DNA of 64,000 bases from Cenococcum geophilum 1.58 (lineage: Eukaryota; Ascomycota; Dothideomycetes; Gloniales; Gloniaceae): assembly GCA_001692895.1 (NCBI GenBank), contig KV748215.1:1223720-1287719 (forward strand). Direction: 5' to 3'. Shown piece after piece: positions 45,318-58,530 of this stretch; the stretch's first letter is position 1; the number at the start of each line of letters is the position of its first letter. The position numbers were made by a program, and so were the translations under genes. Below the pieces are notes generated by a model. It did no database searches. It had not been told where the DNA came from and was given only the letters and a program-made list of their open reading frames with translations.

Positions 45318-46288
45318 ATGAATCCGGAGTAGTACGTAACCCTCCAAACCCACTCCTACCCACTGCTCTTATTGTGGGAACTGAAGGGAAATGCACGTAT
45401 ACTGATATCTTAGCTTGCAGAGTGTAACAATAAATACTTCTAGGTCTTGCAAGTGTAACAGCTTAGTCTATGACGAACACCAAGTACTGATCCTCCCCAT
45501 CTATTAGATACGACTACCTCTTTAAGCTCCTTCTCATCGGCGATTCCGGTGTTGGAAAGTCTTGTCTGCTATTGCGATTTGCCGACGATACTTACACTGA
45601 GAGCTACATCTCCACTATCGGCGTTGATTTCGTACGTTCAAGCTCTTCAGTACCACAACATCTACCACCCTAACAGCATACTTACATGAACACAGAAAAT
45701 CCGAACAATCGAGCTCGATGGAAAGACCGTGAAGCTCCAAATCGTGAGTCATACTTCAGCATTATTTCATAATACCTTTCCGCTTACTGGAAGTTATAGT
45801 GGGATACGGCTGGCCAAGAACGATTCCGAACTATCACCTCATCCTACTACCGGGGCGCCCACGGCATTTGCGTCGTATATGATGTTACGGATATGGACTC
45901 ATTCAACAACGTGAAGCAGTGGCTGCAGGAAATCGACCGTTATGCGACGGAGGGTGTCAACAAGCTTCTCGTGGGCAACAAATCCGATATGGCGGACAAG
46001 AAGGTTGTAGAGTACACTGTAGCTAAGGTGCGTTTGAAACTTATTCCTCGTTTAAATTTAGTACCTAGGTGGCTGATCTGTATATTCATCTAGGAGTTTG
46101 CCGACAGCCTTGGTATCCCGTTCCTCGAGACCTCAGCGAAGAGTGCAACGAACGTCGAACAGGCTTTTTTGACCATGGCTAGACAAATTAAGGAGCGTAT
46201 GGGAACTACTACTGTCAATAATAAACCTACGGTCCCTATTGGACAGGGACAAGGTGTTCAAAGCGGATCGGCTGGTGGCTGTTGTTAG
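45318..46288 (+). CDS. ypt1: Rab GTPase Ypt1/Rab1
   Basis: Five exons (45318-45328, 45508-45631, 45696-45743, 45800-46027, 46094-46288) give 201 residues. G-domain motifs: P-loop GDSGVGKS, switch I STIGVDF, switch II WDTAGQE, NKSD, and ETSAKS. RabF motifs IGVDFK and YYRGAHG are those of Rab1. The C-terminus GGCC is the double geranylgeranylation site. Known: Ypt1 controls ER-Golgi and intra-Golgi tethering and early autophagy; TRAPP is its exchange factor. The first exon is only 11 bases (MNPE split by a 179 bp intron), an arrangement also found in bet1 here. Length matches the family. Confidence 0.97.
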
Positions 46289-47769
46289 GTGGTCATGACG
46301 CGGATGATATACTGTTCAGGCGTGGGTGTTTGCTTTGGCGGGGTACCTAATGCTGATGGTTTTCTATGATCCACCATCCATTCTTCAGTGTTCTTTGCAT
46401 GGCTAGATGGTGGATATCGTTTTGAGTTGGATTCCTGCGGTTTTCGGCACCTCTAAACTATGGCTTCCGCAATTTGAAAGGGTAAAGACCAGGTCGAATT
46501 GCAAGACGTCATCACGATCCTCTCAGGCTATGGCGATCATGGGTGGAGCGAGCACTCTTTCTTTCCCATTACACTGGTTCATCTTGTACTCTGGTTTTCC
46601 CGGTTTGTGTAGTCCTTTAAACCGTCTAAGCTATTATGTTCCACGAGCAAACGTTTCGATACATACGTTTATTTTCAGTATTTTGACGTACAGCAGTGAT
46701 ACAAATTTTGAGGGCCCTGACAACTAATTCTTCGATCAACCTAGTGGCTACGCAACTAGAACCGAATTCCACTATCTAATTTAGAAATATTTAGCATCAA
46801 TCGAATAAGAAATCCAATGATATTTGTTAAATCAAAGAAATTATAGTTTTGTTGTCTAGACCAAAACAACAATTATCAAATTATCAACATGACATCTCCT
46901 AGTGCCTCGGCAAGAAAAGGGCGAGCCCTACGTAAATTATTGTTGCCAGCCAGACACCCCAGATTTCACTTTCCCAGGTAGCCACGCACTCGTGAAGGGC
47001 TTCAAGCTGTTTACCAAAGGTCAAAGAGAACTATCCCTTGCACAGATAAGGTACTATATCTTGTGGTCCGTGCACTACATTAAAAACATCATAGAAATGG
47101 GAATAGATAATTAAATTACCCACCAACATAGTGCGTAACTACCCACCCAATAACATAGATCTTGTGCAGCCTACCAAATATCCTATTTCTAAAGGTCAGA
47201 TTGCGAAAAGGCCTCCTCCAAAGCTTGAACCACTGCCTCCTTTCGAGCCTCTCCCGATGTGCAGTACAATACAAACGAGTATGGGCAGCCAAATCTTCCA
47301 CCCCATATCGACAACAAGGACCGTCGAATACCACCGTGCAAGGGCGGCCCGTGTTAGCAGGAACACATTGATCGACTTAACACCCTTTATTGAGGCTCTA
47401 TGTATAATCTACACTAGAAATACAATATATTCGTGGTTTCATTCAAAACCTCTGGATACCTGGCAAAGCGACTTACGTCTGCGCGTGCAGCTTATTGATT
47501 GGTGCGCACGGCGCACATTCTATAGGACGTATATCTGTGCAAGGGATAGTAGAGCCTTGAGGAAACAAAGACTTAATTAAAAAAGCTATAAAAGCCATTC
47601 GGCATACTTCATCTTGATGTACTTTAATGTCTTGATTTAAATATGTGCGTTGTGATGAAACGGATCGCGCCTTGAGGTTCTCTGAGGAACTTGGCATTTT
47701 ATCAAGCGATTCCGAAATTCAATCATCACTCCCCATGGGAGTCTAACCAGCGCCAACTTCCATCCTGTC
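46289..47769. other. Intergenic stretch with two weak open frames
   Basis: In 1481 bp there are two plus-strand frames, 46,902-47,114 (70 codons) and 47,131-47,580 (149 codons, Pro-rich start then Arg/Tyr-rich). Neither has a recognisable domain and the second has no good start context. The section 46,740-46,900 is AT-rich. A small lineage-specific gene at 47,131 cannot be excluded. Confidence 0.4.
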
Positions 47770-48835
47770 TTACGGCTTGACGGCATAAATCTGGAATGAA
47801 CCTATCGAGCAAGCCGCGCTATCAGCGATACTCAGAATAGAACGTGCTTTGTTAGATACGTACCAGCCCACTTGTTGAAATCCAAATCTTTGTATTGCTC
47901 CACGAGGTTTTCGAGATGATTATCTGCTGGATCTCCTGCACAGCAGCAGTCCCTACTCCCGTCTTTGTTAACGTCAGTGTAGACGTTTAAGTCATGCTTG
48001 CTGTCAACGATGAGAATATCTATCAGGATTGCTGTCATCAGTATTCTTCCGCGTTCGTTTTTGAACATGCATATAAATTTACCTCGAAACCCAGCTTCTT
48101 GAAGATACTTCTCATAGTCCTTAATGTGGCTAGCACCCGCAACGCAACCGACGTATAAGGCCATGCTCTCTTTCAATTCCTTTGGAAGATCTTTCCTAAT
48201 CAATATATCGCTGATAGCTACGCGGCCGCCTGACTTGAGAAGACGGAACATCTCACTGAAAGCTAGTTGCTTTTCCTGCTCAGGTACAAGATTGACCACA
48301 CAGTTGCTGATGATGCAGTCGGCGGTCTCATCAGGAAGTGAGATCGCTGTGATTGCAGATTCGATGAAGGAAACATTATTAGCCATAGCGGCCTCCCTGT
48401 TTCGATTGGCCCTCTCTAGCATGCCCTAGTATCATTAGCCAAGTCTGGAGTTAAGTCTAGGGCATTATGACTTTGTTCATGTCCACCCCTATGGCTCTTC
48501 CCTGCACGCCAACCCTGTTAGCTGCTAAGAAAACATCAAAGCCCGCGCCACTACCCAAATCGATGACAGTTTCTCCCTGTAGGTTAAATAATTTTCAGTC
48601 TCCTGTTTTGTCAAGCTTAGATAATAATTGGTGGTAGAAAAACCTCTCTTAGCTTTGCGAGAGCCAACGGATTGCCACAGCTCAATCCCAAATTAGCGTC
48701 CTTAGGGATAATGGTCAACTCTTCTTCGCTGTAACCAAAGGCTTTGGCAACTGCGCGCCCATACTCCCCGCTAGATTCTTTGGCAGCTGAGCCGTAGCAT
48801 TCCTGCACCTTTTCGTAGATCTGCCGGACGTTCAT
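47770..48835 (-). CDS. arsM: Arsenite methyltransferase
   Basis: Five exons (48644-48835, 48472-48576, 48083-48425, 47864-48019, 47770-47801) give 275 residues. SAM motif I is [16 protein letters not shown], preceded by GLSCGNP. Three Cys match the arsenic-binding positions of the family by context: [13 protein letters not shown] and VGCVAGA. A Cys-rich [11 protein letters not shown] follows DLNVYTDVN, and the end is [15 protein letters not shown]. Known: ArsM/AS3MT methylates As(III) stepwise to volatile or less toxic forms using S-adenosylmethionine. Acceptors for the last two introns were chosen as GATAG because they give FRDILIVD and WAGSFQIY in frame. The third exon boundary (46 bp intron) is tight but consistent. 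It lies 250 bp from an inverted-repeat element, then RIP-altered repeats. Confidence 0.9.
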
Positions 48836-49084
48836 TTCTGGAGGTGGAGGTTGATAACTCCAAACTGGTTAAAATAATATAATATGGAAACTTTGGTTTG
48901 GAAAAGAAAGGGAGGAACTTGATGGTCACAACCCCCTCGAACTGACTACATCTTCCTATATATCTTTTTGGGGGCGACTATGATATGTCACCGCTGGGCG
49001 TATGCTAGTGGTCAGCCGAAGGAGCATTATCCCATGCCGCGCCGCAACGATATGTCACAGCGAATGAAAGTGCTCGAGTCCCGC

Positions 49085-49543
49085 AGTTGTTCCGAAAATA
49101 TCGGTAAAATCCCGCAGCGACAGAAGACGCCCCCCCAAAACCCTCCAACTATATACAACACCATAAGTATAGCTAGATATATAAATAAGAAGCTTTAGAA
49201 TAATATCTTTAAGTATCGAAAAGGCTTTTAGCATTAATTATAATATCTAAAGCCTTATATGGGCGTATATAGGTGGTATTTATAAAAAAGATAAAATTAG
49301 GATAAATACCAAGACATGCGGCTCTTACTTAATCTTATAACCATAGAAATCTATTCCCTCTATGCTAACGTACAGTCCTAGGTACTATAATTAATAGCTA
49401 AAATACCTTTCTATATAAAAAAGGTTTATTTTAGACTTTATTATACTATATAGCTGCTTTGTTATAGGTAATAAGGAGGTAGGGGGGAGTGTAGTGCATT
49501 TTCTATCACTGCGTGATTTTTTACCGATATTTTCAGAACAACT
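49085..49543. mobile_element. AT-rich inverted-repeat element related to the one near 1 kb
   Basis: Seen: the left end AGTTGTTCCGAAAATATCGG (from 49,085) and the right end, read inward from 49,543 as AGTTGTTCTGAAAATATCGG, form an inverted repeat of about 25 bp that continues imperfectly for some 70 bp (CGCAG, C-rich block, CCTCC on both sides). Inside is 300 bp of noncoding AT-rich DNA. The 968-1131 element shares GAAA(A)TATCGGTAAAA ends and the subterminal layout. Known: typical of non-autonomous DNA transposons. No clear target duplication was seen. Whether the AT content reflects RIP is uncertain. Confidence 0.75.
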
Positions 49544-50330
49544 CTAGGCTGTTAAAATCGGTGACAAAAAAACTCCTCCATACACTTTGTGAATCCCTGG
49601 CTACGGGCTTTCATATGCTTAAAAAAGTAAAATTATAGTACAATAATGCAAGTAAAAACTGTGTTAAGAAAACCACACAAATTTACACTCTATATTTGAT
49701 TGTATAATTTTACAATTCTTTATATTGGACTTACAAGGGGATATTACGTAGCTACGGTTCGTAGATAGTATAATGATTGTTCTGTTTTCTTCTTCTTAAA
49801 GAAAGGGGTGAGGAACTTAAGGTTCCTTACTACGCTAGTGCCGCGGCGGCACGTGATAGCAACTTGCCGCACGTAACGGCAACTTATTACACATGNCGGT
49901 AATATACCTTATATGGTAACCATTTACCTTTATTCCCAATACTGGCAACTCTTCTTTTATGGTTGCCATCTATATATATATACCGCTTAACTAGCGGAAA
50001 AAATTAATTCTTCTTACTTACTATTGCTATTATAATATAAGTCTCGCTATCCCAAAATTTGCCTTTTAGTATGTAGTGCTTTCTTACTTATAAGTTATGG
50101 GTAAGTATCTTATTAGTAGAGCCGCTAAGGCGCTAGCGGTAAGCGAGCTAATAGCGATTTTTTATCCCAGGGATGGAAAATCCTAATTGGCTAGTTTAAG
50201 TTAGGGTCTGTAGAATCTAACTAATTAAATAACTTTAACCGCCGGTTAAAGTTCCTAGACATCTTAAGACCTTATATAACTAAGAAATTTCTAAGGACTC
50301 CCTTTTAACCTAACCTTTAACTTATATACG
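49544..50330. other. AT-rich repeat-block margin, no gene
   Basis: The stretch is AT-rich, with frequent stops in all frames, one N at about 49,897, a palindrome GGAACTTAAGGTTCC near 49,817, a small GC-rich island at 49,845-49,880, and an inverted copy of a 27 bp palindromic motif found in the downstream retroelements. It may include the worn 3' end of the older retroelement, but no LTR boundary could be placed. Confidence 0.5.
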
Positions 50331-53300
50331 TAGAGTATTTATATTAACAAACGTCTCTAGTACCTTATTTAGGTTCGCCTTCGTTATTACATCTACTAGG
50401 TTATCTTAGCCATTAATTTATTAAATCTTAAAAAGTTTTTAACGCTTATAGAATTGCTAAAGTGCCATAATATTAATTATAAGGCGCTTCTCCTTTATAG
50501 TACTAAGCTTAACTAAATACTTATAAAGGGAAAATAAATCGGTGTATACGATTATAGGGATAACGGGAAGTTTAAGTTAATCTATAATTATCTTTAGGGT
50601 AGTTCCAATTGCAATTGCCATATTAACTCCGCTAACTATTCTATATATCTCTAACGCTAAAACACTTCGGGTAACGCGCTTGCTCTTAGTTAAGCTCTAA
50701 TAGATAAGATTACTATAGATTATAAAGTTATTCTCTCTAGTAAATTTGTTTATAATAATAATCTTATATCCTAACTAGGAGCTAAAATCTTTATTATTTA
50801 TAAACGATCTATTAATAAATATAAAGAGCTTAGCGGTAGGAAGATTAATAAGTACGTAGAGTAGTCCCCAATTAAGATAGTTTATTTACCAAAAAAGACG
50901 CTTATTTAGGGCAAGGACATTATCCTTAATTAGTTTCTAGTGTTAAGCCATAATAGAGAGATTAAATAAAGCCTTAGGTTAATAGATAGAAGTAATATAA
51001 GCTCCACAAGCACGTTACTCTATATATTCTTACTTTAGAGAATTAACGTTAATAACGTTAATCTTCTTACCTTAACCCTTCTAGCGTAAAGTAATAGAAT
51101 CCTCATTTAGGGAGAGGATGCATTTATTAAAGAGTAATAGTATTATTAAGTTAAGCTTTTCCTTTAGCTTTACTATAAGATTTGCCTTTACTAGCTTATC
51201 CTCTTTAAGAGCTAANAATTNGTNGTCTNCTAANATNATTNTATTATTAGTTTATATANNAANNATTCNNAATAGGGTTNNNNTNGTTATAATAAGGAAG
51301 TAGGGATTAAATATAGAAGTAGTTATTAAAAGCTTCTCTTTATAGTGCTTACTATAGGTAGCCTACTAGTGAGTTCCTACCTCTGCGATTTTATATAATA
51401 GCTTAAGCATAACTATAATTGTGTCTTTAGGATACTAGTAGTAAATTTACTCCGGAAGGTATGCTAATATTAAGCGCTAAAGGTGCGTCTCTAATTAGGT
51501 ATAGGCTTAAGTAATATCTTATAAATAAACTGCCATTCTATTCTTTATTAAGGAGGGAGCTAATATAATAATAACTCGCTGACTAGCTCGTTAAATTATA
51601 GGAGATTATATAAGAATTATCTCTTTACTATTATTGTTATAACCTTAAATAACAAGCCTTAATTTCTTAAATGGGGCGTTAGTAGCTTTGCCCTTAATTT
51701 TATTAACCATTCTTAACTTAAAGATACGAACTCCATTAAACTTAGTAAGGTTATATTTCTTAAATTTAAAGACTCCTCTTACAATAAGACCATCAATCTC
51801 CTACTTATTAGATGCTTAGAAAGGAGCTCCTGGAGTTATAATATAACCTTCCTTTTAGAGCTATTTTACAAGTTTAAAGTTAGCCTTCTCCTTAGCTGTT
51901 ATAAAGGCCATTAATAACTTAACTCTATTCTTAATAGCGGCAATAAATTATTCTTTAAAATTAACAAGATGTTAGTAATTTTATAATCCCTTTAGGTGAC
52001 CTCTGCCGCGTCATAGTTATAGCGCATCTACTACAATTATATTAGGATTGTAGTCGCCTTCTAAAGTATATTAATTATGGTTTTCTTCTAAGGTATCTTC
52101 TAGGGCATCCTATAAAGGCTTAGAATTATTATCTTTATAGTAAGGCTTAATAATAGTTGAACGGAATTAAGTAGGTCTATAAGGTATCTAAATAGTATAA
52201 GTTTAACTATTAATTATAATAAGTTGGTATAGGCCTAACTATCCTCCCTTTTTACGCTATACGCGTATCTTAGACTAAAGTGGTAGATTAAGCGTAGTTA
52301 AGGTATTTGGGCCATTTCTTATTCCTAGTACATTATTAACCTAGCGTATAGCGTAGAGACGTCGCACCTTCTTTATTGCCTTGTGGATAGCCTCGGCTCA
52401 TTATATAATAGAGGGAGATAGTAAAGAATTATTAGTTATTTAAGGGTAGGCGTTAAAGACTAGTAATATAGGTATAAGTCTATCCGGGCCAGCGGAATTA
52501 TTAATAGCTTTAATAGCTATTTATAAGGTAAGTTCTTTACTAGCATCCTTTAGTTTTAAAGAGATAATCTTATATATACGGTATAATGGCGCGTAATATC
52601 GTTCCACTTTTTTAATACTATTATATGCCTTAATAGGGACTTCCTTAACCTTAATTGCCATTACCTTTATCTATTATTAAAACTCTATAAATAAGAAGTT
52701 CTTTCCTATATTATAGACGATTTAATTAGGGGGTCCTAAATAGATATTAATCTAGTATAACTAAAGGGTCTCCTATATATTTCTGGCTAATATATCTTTT
52801 AAGAAACGCGCGGCTTAGAAGGAGGTTAAGAAGTTAATAACTTAGAGCACTAACTTACCGCTAAGATATATAACGTTAATAATAATATAGAAGTTAAAGT
52901 TGTAGTTATTCTTAAGGGTAAACTTAAATCGGCTAGGGGACTTCTAGTTTATTTAGTAGTAATAGTAATACTTTATAAGATGCTTAATTGCCTTAACCTT
53001 AACTTTATAGCCTACTTGCTAAAAAACCCTAAGTAATTAATAAANNGATAGGTNGCNAAAATAANNGNGTAGTTNGCGTAACTCTAACTTANTTAAGTGG
53101 CTTTAAGTAATACTCTTTTCTAGTTAATAAAGGAGTAACTAGGGGTAACCCTACTTGCGCACAACGGGCACCCAATTATCTCCTTAAATGAGTATATTCT
53201 TAAGGTTATTAAGCTTAATACCTAATTTATCTATATCTCTAATGTAAAATAAAAATAGGGTGTTTATAGGAATAACGTAAAAACTAATATACCCTAAGGG

Positions 53301-53338
53301 GGTTTAAACCCTAATTATGCCGAGAGAGATTATAGTAC
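50331..53338 (-). mobile_element. Older Ty1/copia-like LTR retrotransposon fossil, left fragment
   Basis: This AT-rich stretch carries remnants of a Pol region on the minus strand: an RNase H-like part near 50,600-50,700, a reverse-transcriptase zone about 51,100-51,900, an integrase zone about 52,200-53,000 and a pre-integrase zone about 53,110-53,330. It is thoroughly broken, with dozens of stops, several N runs (51,216-51,286; 53,045-53,093) and the look of RIP. A second copia-family element interrupts it at 53,339; its remaining part continues at 59,625. Its own LTRs could not be located. It is older than the insertions it carries. Left limit is approximate. Confidence 0.75.
53334..53338. 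repeat. 5-bp target-site duplication of copy A, left
   Basis: AGTAC directly abuts the left LTR and matches 59,625-59,629. Confidence 0.85.
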
Positions 53339-53512
53339 TGTCGGTATAACTCGCTTTATTAACGTGCACGAATATCACTTATAGTGGTACGTATACGGTG
53401 TTAAAGTTAGTAGTTAATTATTTTTACTAGAAGTAAGGGGTTACTCCAAGGTCAGGTTAGCTAACCTCGCTATATAATCCTGTAACCACGTTATATAATT
53501 AACGTTCCGACA
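53339..53512 (-). repeat. 3' LTR of copy A
   Basis: A 174 bp LTR with the short inverted ends TGTCGG and CCGACA. The same length and order are seen at 59,451-59,624 and 60,051-60,224. Confidence 0.9.
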
Positions 53513-53601
53513 CTAGAGCAACTCTAAAAAGAAGACTAATCTATACTTTAAAGTTAAGTCTACTTCTAGGCTATTCGTAGTATATACGCAATAGCAACTT
53601 T

Positions 53602-53728
53602 CTGCTAAATTCTACCATATTACTAAATTCTGCCAAATTCTAACATGTTACCGAATTCTGCCGAATTCTGCCATAATACTAAATTCTACTAAATTCTGCC
53701 AAATTCTGCTAAACCTAACTTCTGCCAA
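53602..53728. repeat. Imperfect AAATTCTGCC tandem array in copy A
   Basis: About ten degenerate copies of a unit like AAATTCTGCC lie between the 3' LTR and the coding remnants. The corresponding array in copy B is at about 60,314-60,440. Confidence 0.8.
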
Positions 53729-53736
53729 CTAATTAG

Positions 53737-53763
53737 GATTTTCCATCCCCGGGATAGAAAATC
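53737..53763. repeat. 27-bp near-palindrome, copy A
   Basis: GATTTTC...ATCCC/GGGAT...GAAAATC arms form a near-perfect palindrome. Matching motifs lie at 60,449-60,475 (copy B) and, with flanks inverted, at 50,156-50,182. Confidence 0.85.
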
Positions 53764-56700
53764 GCTATTGGCTCGTTTAGTACTAGCGCTAATACTAAAC
53801 TAAAGTCGAATCCGTTCGCTTAACCCACCCTATAGCCTATAATTTAACTTAATTTATATTAATAAGCTATAATAGTACCGTATAGGGCTTACCCTTTATT
53901 ATAGCGTCCGTAGGGTTAGTATCTCTATTAATTCACTTAACTTTAGTAATCTGTCTTTGTTTATAAGCTTAGCAAAGGCACATTATATTAATTATTAAGC
54001 GTTTCTCTTATATAGTTTCTAGTTGGATAAGACAGTTATATAAAGACTTTAAATTAATATAGAGAATAAGTAGTAAGTTAACCTATAAGACCTTGTCTAG
54101 CATAGATTTAATTATAGCGCCTATATTAAAATTATATGCTATACTATATAACTTTAAGGCTAATACACTCCTAGTAACTCTTTTGCACTTAATTAAGGAC
54201 CAGTAGACAATATTTGCCTTATTTAAGGCGTCTGCTAGTATAAATATGTAGCTAATTTGCGAAGATAAGTCCTTATTATTAGTAAAGGAAGCGTTTGTAA
54301 ATACTAGGAGTTATAAGGTGTTAACGTCTAGCTTAACAAACTTTAGGCCTCTATTTACGTTCTTAATCTACCAGCTTAATTGCTTATTAAGACTCTTTAT
54401 ATTATCTTTAACTAGGTTAATTACCTAGGTAGTAAAGGATAGGTTAAATAAGGCCTTTAGCTAACAGATTAAGGCAATATAGGCTTCTCTGGCGCGTTAA
54501 GCGATATACTAGTCCTTTAGCGTAAGTAGGCCACGCGTAACTCCTCTAGAGCTAGTGCTGTTTACTAGCGTAGTGTTAACCACACTAAGGTTCTTATACT
54601 GGCGCTTTTGCGTTAGCGTAATACTCCCGTCTTATATTAATTAAATAAGTCCTTTATTAAACTTAATTGGTGTATTAGCGGTTAATTACTCTCGCTTTTT
54701 AGCCATAAATTTAGCCTTATATAGTTCGCTTTGTTCAGCCTCTATAAAGGTATTATCTGTAAAAAATAGTATATTATTAATCTATAGGCCGACAATTCTA
54801 AAAGGCTTATTGCTATAGAGTAAGCAAGGGTTATACGTGGACTAGTCTATTTATAGCTAATTAATGTGGTATAAATAGTAGGTTTTAAACTAGTGGTTTC
54901 TAGCTTTAGGTACTCTATAAAGTGGCTTTATAACCTTTAGAATGGAGTCCGTATTAATTCCCAATTGTTTATTTAGCTTGTATAGTAGTCATATATAGAA
55001 CTTATAGTTTAGGTTTATAGTGGACTAGATATAGGCTTATAAGATATCTTAGAGGTAGAGTCGTATCTATAGTAGTATAGCAGTAATATAGAGAATCAGC
55101 CGCTGGCTAACCCGTTAAATTATTAGTAACTAAGTAAGGACTAGCTCTTTCTCCAAATCATTATAGGCCTATATAATAAGTCGTAATTTCTTAAAGGCTC
55201 TATTAGTTCCCTTATTCTTAATCTTATTAACAAACCGTAAGTTAAAGAGTTTAACCCCCTTTAGTATATCGCGTAGCTTAATAATCTCAAAGATGCCTTT
55301 CTTAAGTAGGCCTGTAACCTCCTTTTGTTATAAAGCGCTAAATTAGGTGTTATTATCGTTCTATAAGTAGATAGCGATATTAGCGATATCTATAATATTA
55401 CCCGTAAAAGCACCTATATCTATTATAGCGTCTATAGTAGCCGTATCTACAATAGCCGTAAGTAATAGGTATTTACGGGGGCAACCTCTGCCTTGCTTTG
55501 ACGGTAGCTATAGTTTAGCTTTAGGTAACAATTAAGGTTCAGCTAGTAAAGGTACTAGTTTAGCTAATTTAACAGGCTCTTATAGTTTGACTAGGTCTTA
55601 TAGGTCTAGTAAGTAAGGTTTTATAACCGTAGAGCGGAAGGTTATAGGCCTATTTAGTAGCTTTACGGTATAGGTCTTACCGTTAACGGTAAGTAGCGTA
55701 TATGGCCTATCCCAATAACCACTCTAGCTAGTATTGCCTTCTCTCTAGACTAAAACAGGCGAACTAGGTAGAAGGCCATAAATGGCATCAGTTCGTGGTC
55801 TATTTTACATATTAAGAGTATTAGCAATCTATTGTTTAGCTTATAGCTTCTAGATTTCCACCATTACTTTCTTAATAGCCGCAGCTCGCTATATAACTAA
55901 AGGTAATAGCATATCCAATTTAACTATTTAGGGGTAGGCTCTAAAGACTAGGAGTGTAGGAACTAGGCCTTCTAGGCTAGCCGTATTATTAATAGCTTTA
56001 AAGGCCATTTATAGGGCTATCTCCTTACTAATTTTAGGGATTTTAGTTATAATAATTTGGTAGGCTCGTCGTAGCGGACTATAGTAGCGCTCTACCATTC
56101 TAATAGAATTGTGTGATTTAACTAGAACTAACTTTATAGTTACTCCTATAGTGGCAGCGTAGTGCTTAAACTCCTTACTAACAAAGTTCTTCCTAGCGTC
56201 TATAGTAATTAGGTTTAGTAGTCCTAAGTAGCTATTAATCTAGCACATCCGTAGAATATTCTAAGTATGCTTAGCGCTAATATCTTATAGCTATCTACTA
56301 GCTTAAAATCGAGTTGCTTTATCAACTACGTATAGTAGGGGGGAGCCGCTAATATATATAATATCGACAATAATATTATAATTAAAATTAACGTCATCTT
56401 ATAGGGTAAAGCGAAATCTACCTAAAGATCTGCTATACTTTTGGCAATAGTGGCAGAGTTTAGTTAGCTCTTTAATAGCGGATCTATTAGTATTATAGCC
56501 GTAACCAGCCTTATTAAGAAGCTTTTGCAATCTATTAACTAATAAATAACTAAATCAACAGTATAAACATCGTAGTTCTATATTAGTTAAGTAGCAAGGG
56601 TTTATATTAAAAGACTTAACCAAATAAAACTATAAGGAGAAGCTCTATAAGAGAAATGGGTGGCTAAATTATCTAACTACTAGTACCCTTTTAGTGCGAG

Positions 56701-58327
56701 TAATAATAATATCCTTTAGGTTATTATATTTAATATAAAGTCTATCCATATCTACTAAGCAAAGTAGGAAGGGAGTATCTGCTTTAATAATATAGAATTA
56801 TACCTTACCTATAGGGCTATTAACGTCTATAGTTCCGATAGATATAAAGGCTCTAATCCTAAATTAGATAGTTACTTAGCCCTTAGTTAACGTGTTAAGA
56901 CTTATAGACTTATCTACGGCCTATAGAGCTTAAAATTAACTGTAGCTAGCTATAGACTTACGCAAAGCACCTATATTAATTATAATTCCTATAAAGACCG
57001 TTAAGGTATATTATAACGCTATAGCTGTAGCCGTACTATAGGCAAATGGGTCGGTCTCTATATAAGGTTCTATAGTGGACTCTATAGTAAGTTCTAAAGC
57101 CGTAAGCAGGTGTATATAAGCCTTATTAGCTAGTTCTACGCTTATAGAGGTTACTTCCTCTATAGTAAGTATTTTAAAGGTAGTAATATAGGTAGAACTA
57201 TCGTCAGGTTCTCCAGCATCGCTTTTAGAGTCATTAGTATTATATATATAGGCTTTAAAGTCTAAGTTATCCTCTTTATCTCTTTTATAGACGGCGACGT
57301 ATTGTTTAAAGTAGTTATTAAAGTTGCCCTTATTACAGCCCTTAATATTAATAAAACGTCTCTTATAGTTATCTCTGGACTAATTACGCTCCTCCTCTAT
57401 ATATTTCCACAAACGGCAGTCCTCCTTCTTATAGATATAGCACTTAGCCTTTAGTCTACCGTTAGTTCTATAGGGGCGATTACTGCCGTAGCGATTAGTG
57501 TTTCGGTCTCAATTCTGGTTATTTTAGTAATAGCGTTAATCCGTAAAGAAGGCTTAATAAGACGATCTCATTAAGGCCTATAGGGGGTGTTCTTTTTTCT
57601 ATATAACAATAGAGAATTGTAGCTTATTAATTAACTAAGAGAGGTCTTTTAAAGGGTTAGAGACAGCAATACGGTATACTAGTACTCCCTAGCAAGTAGT
57701 AACTAGCTTATTTATAAAAATGCGGTTTATATAGAAGTCTAGGTATAATCTGTAGCGTTGCTTTAGCAGCTTATCTATAAGTAGTTAGAAGTTCTAATAG
57801 ATTAACTTATTAGGGTTCTTATCTATAACTCCTTAAAGGGTTATACTATTCCACTTTATAAGATTCTTATAGTAGTATTCTAGCCCTTTAAAGAACTGTC
57901 GTATATAGTTATAGGCTTTAGTAAAAGGTCTTAACTTAAGGTTACTATTATAGTAGTGGTCCTAAGTAAGCCCTTTTAGTATACTAGGGAATGCCACTAT
58001 ATAGCCTTCTAGTGGTAAGCTAGATCTCTTACAGATATTATAAAAGATAGTTAGCTTAAAGTTAAAGCTATCGTTAACTTTATTGTACTTTTGGTCGTTT
58101 ATATAGATCTTTATAATTATAGCCACCTCCTTACTATATCTAGATCCTTACTTAGGTCCTTACTCTACGCTAGGTATAGCTAGTTCGGGTAGTATATATA
58201 TATATAGCTGCTACGGTTACTATAGCTACTATAATTACTGCTCTTTTAGCTATAGCAGTTAGTTAATAAAAGCGTAGATTTAGTTATAATTAGAGGATTA
58301 AGGACTAAAAGAGGTAGTAAGGTTAGT

Positions 58328-58530
58328 AGGGGTAGCAATTAAAGTAGCTAGCGGTATAGCAATTAGAGTAGATCTAGGGGGGGTAATAGGGGTAGCGGGG
58401 GCAGCGACCGGGGTAGCTAGCAGTACTATAATTGGGGTAGCTGGTGGTATAACAACCGGAGTAGCTAGTAGTATAGCGGCTAGAATAGCTAGTAGAGTTA
58501 GTAAAGTACCTAGTAGTGGGGCTAGAGGTG
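58328..58530. repeat. Minisatellite in the Gag-side part of copy A
   Basis: Degenerate repeats of about 25-35 bp containing GGTAGCTAG and GGTATA recur several times and are more G-rich than their surroundings. They probably derive from a repetitive Gag or leader segment. Confidence 0.6.

Noticed and set aside
47131-47580. 149-codon plus-strand frame upstream of arsM's 3' end
   Set aside because: No start context, no domain and AT-rich; kept only as a remark in the intergenic entry.
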